Below are positions 35,194 through 46,300 of a stretch of DNA of 64,000 bases, one piece after another (position 1 is the first letter of the stretch; each line of letters opens with the position of its first letter). The DNA comes from Mrakia gelida (lineage: Eukaryota; Basidiomycota; Tremellomycetes; Cystofilobasidiales; Mrakiaceae). The position numbers were made by a program, and so were the translations under genes. The stretch lies in contig BRON01000020.1 of NCBI GenBank assembly GCA_024345305.1, positions 310,001 to 374,000 on the forward strand. Reading direction: 5' to 3'. Under the pieces are notes generated by a model. It saw only the letters and a list, made by a program, of their open reading frames with translations. It searched no databases and was not told the DNA's origin.

Positions 35194-38100
35194 ATGATGG
35201 AAGCTCAAGGCCCTTCCTCCCCCTTCGACTTTGATATCAACAATCACAACGGAGACTTCAACCTCTCAGAGTTCGTTACCTCTCCTCCGGACAACCACGA
35301 TGGTCAGACCTCGACGGACGACTTCATGGCCGCTTTCTCACTCGACGGAGTAGAAGGGACGGACCAGCACTCTTCAACCTCCTCCTCCTTCCATCAAGAA
35401 CCCAACTCCTCCTCCTCTACCACCACGACCGACTACCCTCCTATGACCATCTCCCAACTGCAGCAACTCCACTCCCAGATCCAGCAGCAGTCCTCTCCTT
35501 CAGGGTCAGCTTCCCCTTCCGTTCACCTCGGCGGACCTCCTCCTCAGCAGCACCAACCCTCAGAGTTCGAACTTCAGTCAATCCTGGACGGTCTCATCAG
35601 CAACAACTCCACCTCGCCATCAGCACCTCAAGGGCTCGTCGATGCAGGGAACATGGATCTCGGGTCGTTGATGGGGCAACTCGCAGGCATGGGTCAGCGC
35701 GGAGGAGGAGGAAACCACCAGCAGCAGCAGCAGGAAGGACCCTCGGCTTTCGCTCAACAGGGTCAGGACGAGAGCACAGTCACAGCTCTTCAGAGGCTTC
35801 AACAGCTCCAGCAACTCCAGCAGTACCAGTCTCAGTTCATCCAGCAGCAGGTCAGTTTTCTCCCTCCTGTTCCTCCTCCTTCAAACGAGCTTCGCGCTTT
35901 CGGGCCTTCCCCGGCTTCCTTCTCCCTCTTTTTCCCTCCCCTCGTTGGTCCTTTCGTTCGGAGTTGGACGCTGATTTCAACCTTTCCCTCCCCTCTTCCC
36001 CATCATCAGCTCGACAATCTCACTCGTCAAGCAGCAGAACAGCAGCTCAAGAACCAGCAGCAGCAGCAGCAACAGCAGCAGCACTTCCAAGCTCAACCTC
36101 AACAGCACTCGAGTCACCACCTCCAATCCCAGCAGCAGCACGCGAACCACTTCCGATCTCACTCGATAGAGCAGTCCAACTCCAACCTCGTTATCCATCA
36201 GGGTCTCCCAACACCAGGTCCGTGACAAGCTTCCGTCCCTTCTGCGCTCTTCCTCCTTCCCTCCCTCCTCCTCCACACCCCTTCTCTGACGGTTATGTCA
36301 CTTGCCGTCACAACAACAGCTCACAGCTCGGAGCTCTATGCTACCATGCATCAAGAGCTGGTCAGTCCGATACATCTTCCTGGAGGAGCAGCAGGGAGGT
36401 ATCGAGACTCGAACGAGTACGACCTTGATGGAAACGTGAGTCGTCCTCTTCTCGCGTCGCGTCGGTTCGTTCTTTCGCCCAACGCCCCGCTGATTTCCTT
36501 CCCTCTTCGTATCTTCGCAGCTTCTCTTCACTCCTCTCATGTCTCCCGCCATGTCCCAGTCGAACCAAACCACTCCCGGTTCAGCTTTCCAACCCATCAA
36601 CTCCCTCACCCACACTCCCTCCGCCGACTTCTTCTCTCCTCTCACCTCGCCAGCCCTCGGTCCCGTCTTCCACTCGTCCGACTACAATCGCGTCTCCAAC
36701 TCCCATCACCAGAACCAGAACAACCACAGCCACAACCCTCCCTCCATGTCTCCTCACCTCCTCGCTCAAAACTCGTCCATGTCGATGTCGCCTCACCTCC
36801 TCGCTCAACAGTCCGGGATGATGCCTCCCGTCTCTCCAGCTCAGAAGAGATCGACCAGCTCAAGTGGGAAGAGTAGAAGCAGTCGAGGAACGGGTTCGTC
36901 GTCGACGGGAGTAGGAGGTCCAGAAGGGAAGCACGCGAAGGCGAGACCGAGTCCGTTGATGAAGCCGATCGCGTCGACGTCGACGAGGAGGAAGAAGGAT
37001 TCGATGGGAGGGTCGATGCCATCGCCGAGACTCCCGTTGATGAGTCCTCAGCTGCCGATGGACGGAATCGGAGAGATGGAGATCTCAGAGTCGTCGCACT
37101 CTTCGTCGTCGAACACCAACTACTTCCCTCATCAGTCGCCCTCGTCGTATGGTCAACACAACCACCTCATCCCTTCCGCTATCCCTTCGAACATCGACCA
37201 AGGATCCTCAGGAAGCAACTCCTCTCCCTCCCCAGTCGATCTCGCGTCTCTCCAGATGCCTCCTCCTCCCGTTCCGACGGCTCAGCAACGTCGCCTTTCA
37301 GCCTCGTCCAACTACTCGAACGGAAGCGGAGCCTCCTCGATGGTCAGCAGCATCGCTCCTCAAACCCCAGCAACCTTCCTCAACCTCTCTCGATCAGGTC
37401 CTCCAGGTTCAGTCAGCTCCTCCGCCTCCTCGTCCACCACGGCGATGAACAGCACTCCCGTCAACCCTTCGCCTCTCTCCTCGCCCTTCATCTCAGCCAC
37501 TGATCCTTCGACGTACAGGAACGGAAACGGGAACGGGAACGGCTACGGTCATCAGCTCCCAACGAACGGTCTGAACGGAGGAGGAGGAGCCAAGGTCCCA
37601 CCTCAAGCTTCATCGTCGAGAGGAGTCAGCAACACCTACAAGCCTCCCTTCATCGCTCCCGTTGCGAAGGGAAAGACTCCAGGAGCTGCTCCCAAGGGTG
37701 CCAAGAAGTCGAAAGCAGCAGGTTCGTCCCTTTCCCTTTCTTTTTGCTTTCGCTTCCCGTCTCTCCCCGACGCGTCTCGTCTCGTCGATCCCAAGCTGAC
37801 CTTCCCTTCCTCCCTCGCCTTCCCTTCCTCCCGATCAGATCGTCCCAAACCCCCTCCCTCTACCTCCTCCGCCAAACCCGAACCCTCCACCAACAAACCT
37901 CCCGAAGTCCGAAAAACCTCCCACCGAGAAGCCGAACAACGTCGTCGAGACTCCCTCAAAGCCGGGTTCGACGAACTTCGAGTGCTCCTCCCTCCCATCA
38001 ACGTCGAAGCCTTCGACCCCGATACCGGAGAACCCATCGCTGGAGCTTCCATGCCTCGTTTGCCAGCTAGGAGTCCGCTCATCCCGGACGATAACCCGAA

Positions 38101-38614
38101 CAGGGGAGTGAGCAAGGTTGCGTTGCTGAGGTGCTCGAACAAGCATATTGGGTTGCTGAATGGACGGATTGAGAGGAGGGATGGGTTGATTGAGAGGTTG
38201 AGGAAGGAGGTGATGGATTGGAGGAGTGGGAAGACGCCTGCTGGGGAGGGTGAGGGAGAAGGGGAGGAGTGGGAGGACGTGTTGGAGGTGGATGTGGATC
38301 TCGTTGAACGAGACGACGAGGAGTACGACGATGAGGAGGAGGAGGAGGAGGAGGGGGGAGAGGAGGGTGCGGATGGTGGGTTGGGAGAAGTGCTCGAGGA
38401 GGACGAACTTCATCAGGAGGAATCGTCGACTTCGTCAAAAAAGTCGCGTCGACCCTCGACTTCGCGAACCAAATCCTCCTCGGCGGCCTCGTCGAAACCA
38501 GCACCGAGGACGTCCATGGGAAGAGCGGCGGCGGCGGTGGCTAGTGCGAAGCTTAGGGAGGGGGGAGGGGAGGATGAGGATGAGGAGGGTGGGGAGGGGA
38601 TGGATCAGAGCTAG
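35194..38614 (+). CDS. bHLH transcription factor, Pho4/NUC-1-like
   Basis: This is a nuclear regulator expected to bind E-box DNA. The start at 35194 gives MMEAQGPSSPFDFDINNHNG. Gln-rich and polyQ regions follow (about 35450-36150). A small exon encodes HSSELYATMHQELVSPIHLP, then the segment LLFTPLMSPAMSQSN, which resembles the conserved activation segment I associate with NUC-1/Pho4 relatives. A very long Ser-rich middle leads to the bHLH near the C-terminus. Its basic region and helix 1 (TSHREAEQRRRDSLKAGFDE) have the His, Glu and Arg expected for class B CACGTG binders. Helix 2 is SKVALLRCSNKHIGLLNGRI. The loop between them is about 45 residues, much longer than usual. An acidic tail with a run of Glu follows. 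Introns include 35851-36009 and 37722-37838. Phosphate regulation is inference from resemblance. Confidence 0.8.
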
Positions 38615-39232
38615 TCCGTCGCGTTTCGTTTTCGTCTCTTGGGTTTCCTTTCGGTTCGGTTCGGTTGCGCCTCTGTCGTTTGTTCTTCTTTATATGGCTC
38701 CTTTGATTCGTTTTACTTTCGTTATAATCTCCCCCATCTTTCTCTCTCTCTTCGATCGTTCGTCCTGGACTTCAGTCGTGCATACATGTCGTGGTCCGTA
38801 CGAGACGAGCTCAGGAGCAGCGCGAGCTCCGGAGGAGAACGAACGGGGTCGAGGCTCGTTTGCAGGGGTTTATTTCTGTGGGTTATTCGGAGGTTGATAT
38901 AGAGCTGACAAGCTGACGGATCTGTCTATCTAGACTCCAGAGAGAGGCGAAGGACGGGCGGACGGCGACGAAGAGAGGGGAGGAACGAAAAGACGAGAGA
39001 CGCGTCGATTTCGATTCGAGACGGTCATGCATGCCGTCTCCGCCTTCCCCTCGGTTTCTGAACTCAACTTCCCTCGAGGCGCATCAGCAGGCGTATCGAT
39101 CCACCGATCAATTCCCAGAGATGAGTCGAGCTGGAGGGTACGGCGAGGACGATCCACTCAGCCCGACCAACCGAACGAACTCCCAAAAATCGAGTGGACT
39201 TCAACCCTGTTGCCTTTCACCCTCCAACCACC
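38615..39232. other. intergenic, 3' region of bHLH gene
   Basis: This holds the bHLH gene 3' end and the promoter of the next gene on the same strand. A GACGCGTC occurs at 39000-39007. I see no gene, RNA or repeat. Confidence 0.4.
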
Positions 39233-40360
39233 ATGTCCGACTTCATCTTCCGCCAACTCACTCCCAACATCCTCATCGCCTCAAGACCTTTCGTCGTCGC
39301 GAGGATCCTTTCTTGGGGTGGAAGATCGACGTTCATCTTGCTTCCCTCGTCCGAGCTCTTCATTGTTGTTTCGACGCCTTTGAACGAGCTGACTCGATCT
39401 GCTTTGCTTGAGTTTGCGGGTCGAGGATGGGAAGAGTGGTTGGATGGTTGGTTGCTCCTGTGAGTTCTTCGTCCTTCTCGTTTGCGTGCAGAAAGGAACG
39501 ACTGACTGATCGCTGTGGGACGACGTTGCTTTTGAGAAGGACGTCGAGCATCACCTCTTCTTCAAGGACTGGTCGTCTGCCTTCCCTTCCGCGAAGACTA
39601 TCGGACCAGCCAGGCTTGTGGAGAAGGTTGGAGGGTTCGACTTTGGTGAGTGGCTGTGTCCTTCGCAAGACGTCGAACGGAGAGGCTGACCTCGACGCGT
39701 CTCGCTGATCGTTCTTCAAAGCCGTCGACGCGACTCCTCCTGCCCTCCCCGAGTCGATCTCTCCCTTCATCAAGATCCAGCCCTTCCCCAAACATACCAA
39801 TCACGAGCTCGCAATCTTCCACGCTCCAAGTAGGACTCTAATTGAGGCGGATCTCATTTTCAAGTCAGTTTTGTCGCATCTCTCGCTTGTCGACGCGAAC
39901 TGATCTCGTTTTCCTTCGCGTCCTTCAGTCTTCCTGGGACCGAGCAGGTGAGCTTTCTCCCCGGTCTGAGTCGTAGCTGACGCTGACCTTCGCTTCTCCA
40001 TACTCCTCCAGTTCTCCAAGACCAAACCTTCTTTCCTTGGAAGTTTGTTGACTCGAACGGGTCACCCAGGAGGGTTCGTCCATCTCTGTTCCTTCTCTTT
40101 ACGTATCTCAAGCTGACGAAATGTGTTTGGATGTTCTTACTCTTCAACGAAGATGGTTCCACAAGGTCATCATCAACAGCACCTCGGGAAAAGGACTCGA
40201 CGCGATCCAAACCGGAAAGGACTCGTCCGTCGTTGCGTCTTGGGACTTCGACAGGATCATTCCCTGCCATGGGGACGTGATCGAGAAGGAAAGGAAGAAG
40301 GTTTGGAACTTGGCTTACGGAGAGTTGCAGGCTGCTGCTGCTGCTGCGAAAGGGAAGTGA
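39233..40360 (+). CDS. DUF4336-type metallo-hydrolase-like protein, apparent frameshift
   Basis: The family is widespread in fungi, resembles metallo-beta-lactamase folds and is of unknown substrate. The start at 39233 gives MSDFIFRQLTPNILIASRPF, then GGRSTFILLPSSELFIVVST. The frame from the start runs into a TGA within the donor at the end of exon 1. The expected VAPD motif lies in the +1 frame (GWLVAP, then DVEHHLFFKDWSSAFPSAKT), which implies one missing base between about 39425 and 39455. Later exons are intact: PGTEQ, FSKTKPSFLGSLLTRTGHPG, and the C-terminal VASWDFDRIIPCHGDVIEKE with its HGD motif. It has six or so introns and ends 118 bp from the converging cystathionine gamma-synthase gene. 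Confidence 0.7.
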
Positions 40361-40478
40361 GTGAAGAGCGAGCTTGCCGGACTTTCGCGCTTCCCTCGAA
40401 ACATAGCTATCTAGATACAAACGATCAAAGTCTACTACAACGATCAAAGCCCTCTACTCTACTACCAATCCCTCAAAA

Positions 40479-42896
40479 TCAGCTCGAAGCCGCCTTCTCC
40501 GCCGCGTCCAAAGCCTTCTCGAACCAAATCTTCAACACCTCCTCGCTCTCCATCCCCACGCTAACCCTCACCAACGTCGACTCGACTCCGTATTTCGCCG
40601 CCCAATCCAACTCCTGATAGTGAGCCAAGATCACATAAGGTGAAGCAAGGGTAAAGTTGGTTCCCAAACTCGGTCCTTTGACACAATCGAGCGCGTCGAA
40701 GAAGGCTTTCGACGACGCGGCGTTGGTGAAGGTGAGGGAGAAGAGTCCTCCGAATCGACCGTTGTCTTCTGGGGAGGTATCTGAGGCGGGAGCGGCTCGA
40801 CGACAGCGGAGGTAGTTCTCGGGGGAGGTCCATTTGGGGTAGAGGACGTCTTTGATGACGAAGTTGGAGGATGAGGAGGAAGGGGAGGAGGCGAGGGAAC
40901 GAGCTCGAAGGAGGTCGCAGATGTGTTCGGCGTTGGAGTTGATGGTTTTGATTCGGGGGAGGAAGTCTCGGGAGTTTCGCTCCATGAAGATGGCGTCCTC
41001 GCCGAAGTAGATGTCCTCGTAGTCGGCTTCGAGGTGGGCTTTGAGGAGGGGGTAGTGCTTGGAGAGGGGGTTGAGGACGAGACTGGGACGCGAGAAAGAA
41101 GAGAAAGCGAAGAGTCAGCTCAAGATTCGACAGACGCGTCGAAACAGGCAGCCAGACAGAAGAGAGCTCACCTTCCTCCCATAACGTTCGTCTCTCCGCT
41201 AAACACCTTCGTCAAACTGCTCACGACGATATCCGACCATTCCATCACCTCCACGTTCACGAAGTTCCCAACCGTCTCGTCCACGATCACCACGAATCCA
41301 TACTCGTCCGCGAGTCTCCTGATCTCGACGAGGTCGGCCGACCGAAGGAGGGGGTTGGAGGGGAATTCGCAGACGAGCGCGAGGACGGGATGAGGGTTGT
41401 CCGACGTTCGAGAGGAGGCGAGGAGTTCCGAGAGAGCGGTGATGTCGGAGGCGAGACCGTGTCCGAGGAAGGTGCATCCAGGTCCCCACTTCTCGAACAC
41501 TTTGAGGGTATCGGCGTAGGGGAATCTGGAAAGCAAGGAGGAGCGAAGCGAACGAAGAAAAGGGCACGAACGAGAGTTAGATCACCGCGAGCTGAGGTCC
41601 TTCGCGTCCATACCCAATCAAGAGCACAAGAACTCACCCGAAGCATACACTCTTCTTCTCGTCACCCTTCCTGATCGCGAGACAGGCCTGATGAGCCGTC
41701 CAGATCGCAGCCATCCCCGTTGGGAACAACCAGACGTCCGACTCGTTGATTCCACGTCCTCCAGAGATCTCCTCTCCTTCCAACACACCAGCGATCCTCC
41801 TTCGAAGAGCGAGCTTGGCGACGGCAGCGGAGGAGGCGGGGAGGTTTCGTCCGTATCGCTGCTCGACGTATTGGGAGTGGTAGGTTTCGAACGCGTCGGG
41901 TTTGGAGGAGGAGTTGTTGGAGGAGGCGAGGGAGTTGAGGGCGGTAGGGTTGGAGGTGGAAGATGGAGTGTCTTTGGATCGAGAGTAGTGTCGGTTTTTG
42001 GAGTAGGAAGCTCTAGGAGCTGGGGTTGGGAGGGAGTGGGAAGAGAGCTCGACGGCTGAGGGTGCTGCTGAATCCTCCTCGGACACGGCCGGTCCTGCCT
42101 CGTCCCCAAGCACCTCGCTGATCTTCTTCTCTCCAAGCAAGGCCAATCCTCTCTCCGCTCTCCTCGAGCTGACCCCCAAGCCGGTGTGCTGCCAGAAGCT
42201 CTTGACGAGAGGCCAATTCTCTTTTGGGAAGAGGATGATCTGAAGCTCGAGGCAACCTTCGTCGTCTCCGTTGAGGGATGCTGGAGGGTTTCCGTCTGGA
42301 CATATGACGAACTCGACGATCCTGGTTTGAATGGGAGGGTTGGAGTGGGCGAGGAGGTAGGCTCGACAGGCTTGAGCCGTTTTGGGAGTGGGGAGGAGGA
42401 GGCAGAGCTCTTGGGGAGTACCGAACTTTTTGAGGCAGAGCGAGGCGAGCTGGCAAGAAGCGAAAAAGAGCGAACAGAGGGGAGACAAGAGAAGAGACGA
42501 GTCAGTCCTGACGAGAGGTAGCGAGAAGTGGGACGAGAAAGTGACGAGAGGAGATGACTCGGATCGAGAAGGAGGAGGGAAGGGAAACGTCGAGCTGAGG
42601 TCGAAGTCGAGTCATCGTCCCTCCTTCCTATCCTTCCCTGCTCCTTGCCCTCACGATATCCAGCTCTCCTGACCTCCCAGCGACGAGAGAAAGTATAGAC
42701 TCACCTTCTGAATGGATTTGTGAATGAAGAACCGAGGGTAGCCCGTCTGCATCGCTGCTACGATCCATGGCTCTCCCTCCTCGTAGGCGACGTTGTCCTT
42801 CCAAGTAGGCAGCGAAACCGAGATGGCATGGGGGAGGAGAGCTGGGATAGAGTTTCCGACGGGGACCTGGGTCCGTTGAGCTGCTACGGAAGGCAT
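40479..42896 (-). CDS. STR2: cystathionine gamma-synthase (PLP-dependent)
   Basis: This enzyme joins an O-acyl-homoserine and cysteine to cystathionine in trans-sulfuration toward methionine. The ATG at 42896 gives [20 protein letters not shown], followed by the family's N-terminal region ([34 protein letters not shown]). The PLP domain includes [68 protein letters not shown] and [15 protein letters not shown]. The Schiff-base lysine is in [16 protein letters not shown] (about 41178-41225). The C-terminus ([40 protein letters not shown]) matches the family's lipid-like end. There are at least four introns. Assignment to the fungal STR2/met-7 branch rests on the long N-terminal region before the PLP domain. 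Confidence 0.85.
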
Positions 42897-43383
42897 TTTG
42901 GGGGGAAAAGAGCTCAAGACGAGGGTCGTGGGTTGGGTTGAAGAGGCAGGCGAAAAGAAGAGAGAGGGAAGGAGCTCAGCTCGCCATCGGCACCTCCTCC
43001 CGAGATCAAATCTCGTTGATAATCAAAGTCCGCCTTATCTACTGTAGAGAAGGAGTCAACGTCGAGGGACAAACGACAGAGAGAGAGCGATCTGACAGTG
43101 AAAAGAGAGCCGTGATCGGTGAAGCTCGAAGACGAGGGAGAGCGACGAGACGAACTGGAAAGGAGCGCGTCACGAAGAATCATCGAAGAGGCAGATCCAG
43201 AGAGAACCCATCGAAATACAGTAGTGAGAGAAGACTGGTAATATAAGCAAAGAGAGGAGAGGAAAGAGCTGAGTCGAGAGCGTAAACAAGTCGTCTACTG
43301 TGGAGAGGGAAGAATGCTGAGGAGAAAACAAAGAATCCAAAACGAAGATAGAAAAAGGGGAGATCAGAGCGAGTTGTCGCCCC
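42897..43383. promoter_or_regulatory. gap between cystathionine gamma-synthase start and kinase stop
   Basis: This 487-bp stretch is purine-rich on the plus strand. It should hold the cystathionine gamma-synthase promoter and the 3' end of the histidine kinase gene. No gene or clear regulatory site is seen. Confidence 0.4.
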
Positions 43384-46300
43384 CTAAAGGTCCAGATTCC
43401 TCAGCTTGAGAAGCAGATCGTCGATCTTGTAGGGCTGTACAAGAGAAACAACAGAGGAAGTCAGCAAGCGAGCTTGAGACGGAAGGAGAGTGTCGCGTCG
43501 TCCGGGCGTTCGAAAGTTTCCCTTCGACTTCACTGCGATCGATAGGAAGTACGCACCTTGAGAATGACGTCGTCCATGCCCTGTGAGTGAAGGAGAACGA
43601 AGTCGAAACGGTTAGCGTGGGGAAGGAACGAGAGAAGGGAGCGTCGTCGAAGGCTTTCGAGTCGAAACGAAACGCAAGTCACTCACCGAAGCGAGAGCTT
43701 GATCGATTTGGCCTTGGCGAGCGTTTCCGGTAAGAGCGTAAACTGCAAGTCCGAGAGGGAAGGGTCAGCTCGAGTCGAAAAGGACGGCCAAAAAGGTTCC
43801 GGCAGGCGAAGACGTCGCGGCGCACCCGTCTGTCGCAGCAAGAGCTCTCCTCTCGCTTCCATCTCACGAATCGCTCGAATTGCGGTCAGGCCGTCCATGA
43901 TAGGCATTTCCTGAGGGAGAGAAAGGAGGAGAAGGGGGGAGAAAGAAGCAAGGGTCAGTGCCGACGACGCGAATGGAGCAAAACAAGGGAAGGACTCACC
44001 AGATCCATCAAGATGACCCCGTACCGCTCTCCCTTCTCAGCACCCAGTCGGATCAGATTCAGAGCTTCGCTTCCATCGGAGGCCACGTCGGGGTTGAAGC
44101 CTGCCTTGACGAGTTGACGTTTGAGGACTGAGGGAGGGGGTAAGGGACCGAAAGGCGAGTCGAGCAACGGTCAGCCTAGAGCGGGAGAGAAAGGTCGCGT
44201 AGATCGAACTAACCCTTCTGGTTCTGGGGGAGGGGAGGCCGGAAGGGGAGTCGAGTGACGGTCAGCCTGGGCGAGAGAAAGGGACGTCGAGTAGATTGAA
44301 CCTACAATCAGGTTGTCCTCCACTATCAGAACTCGGAGCGAATCCTCCGTCCGAAGCTTCGCGATTTGATCCCTCGAAGCCTCGTCAGTCTTCCTCTTGA
44401 TCTCCTCGTCCATCAGGCTCTCCCTCGACTCGAGATCCAGCGGAGAGGGAAGGATTCCGTCTCCTGAGAACTTCTGGAGGGAAGCGGCGACGTAGAAGCG
44501 GAACGTCGATCCCTCGCCCTGACGCGACGCGACCTCGATCTTCCCGTCCATCAGCTCGCAGATTCGTCGACAAACGTACTGTGAGGGAGAAAGCGAGACA
44601 TCAGTCACGCAACGAGTCTCGAGCAAGAAGAAAAGGGAACAAACGAGTCCAAGTCCCGAGCCTGGGGGATATGGGGACAAAAGTCAGCGTGAAAGAGTAG
44701 AAAGCCGAGAGGAAGAACAAAGGAGGACGAGGAACGAACCTCCAAACACGGCGTGTGTCGATTTCGAAGCTTGCTTGAAGCGCTGGAAAAGCTGGGAGAG
44801 TTCTTCGGGGCTGAGTCCAGGTCCTGAGTCGGAGACGGCACCGTAGATGTAGATGTCTTCGTCGGTGGGGCGAGGGGAGGAGACTGGTCGTTCGATGGGA
44901 GGAGGAGGGAGGCAGCTATCGTCGAGGGGAGGGTCCTTCCTGATCTCGACCGAGACTCGAATTTCCCTGACCGGGGAAGGTGCAGTGAAACGGATGGCGT
45001 TGGAGAGGAGATTGATCAAAACTTGGCCTAGCCTGACCGAGTCGACCTTGATCGTCGAGAGTCCGATCTCATCCAAGCCAAGAAGCGAGTCTCCAAACTC
45101 GAGCGTGAGGTTGATGGATTTCATGCGACTGCCGAGGAGAGGGGAAGGTGTCAGTGACGAACGGTCAACTCGTCGAAACATCGTCGACTCACCATTCCGA
45201 GGCGAAGACGTTGAGGATCCTCTTGGATTCGGCGATGAGGTTCATCTCAACCGGGAAGATTCTATCAAAGTGAAGGAGGAAGAAAGTCAGAACGAGCACC
45301 GAGCAACGACGAGAGGAAGGGAGAACGAGACGCGACTGACTCGAGGGTGTGAAGTTGAATCCGAGCGAGCTGGTAGGGAAGATGATAGTGGTCAGACTCG
45401 AGGTCGCGAGCTTAGTACAGGCGAGAGGCAAAATACATACCGAGAGGATATCGTTGGCGATCTGCGAATGCAAACGAGGTCGAGAATCGCGCTTAGTCGG
45501 GCGGCTCGTTCGCGAGTTCGAAGAAGAAAGACTCACCCGTTCCTGGGATTGACCCATCGCAATGATCGAGTCCAGACTCTCCAAGTCCTCAACGAGCTCC
45601 TCGATGATGGCGGTTGTCGGAAAGAAGCCAGTCCCGTTTTTGAGAGCTCCGGCGAGAAGAGCGTGAAGGACTGATAGAGAGGAGGACGACCTCGAGATCA
45701 GCTCTTCCGATGAGGATCAGACGCGTCGGGAGGAAGGACAAGAAGACGCACCGGTCAAGTTGTCCTTGCAGAGACCAGAGTTCTGAAGGATGGCTGAGAC
45801 TGGGTTCCGAATCTCGTGCGACGTCACGTCGACGAGCAGCTCCTGCTGTCGACGTTGCTCCTCGGCTTCCTTCCGCTTCTCCTCGGCTTCCTCAGCTCGC
45901 ATCTGTATCTCGAGGGTTCGTCTGAGGGAGAAGAGGACATGTCAGCTGGAGAAACAGGGGGAGGGAAACGCTCCTCTCGACTCACTCTGCGAATTTCCGC
46001 TCGAGCTCGATTCGACGCTTCCCCATTTGCACTGAGAGGGGAAGGAGAGAAGGTCAGACGCGGGACGAAGCGAGGGTGTGAGATATATTACTGACTCTGA
46101 AGATGGCAACGAGCGACTGGTAAAGATAAGAAGGAAAGATATTAGCCGGCGCTCGAAGTCTTCGAGTCGAAGTGAGGAGTCCTCACCAAGCTCCCTCGAG
46201 CTGAACGGTTTCGGCAGGTAGTCCTCGGCCCCGAGTAGTAAACCGTTGACCTTCTCGTCCTCTCCAGCTCTCGCGGTGATCATGCTGTGGTGAAAGGAGG

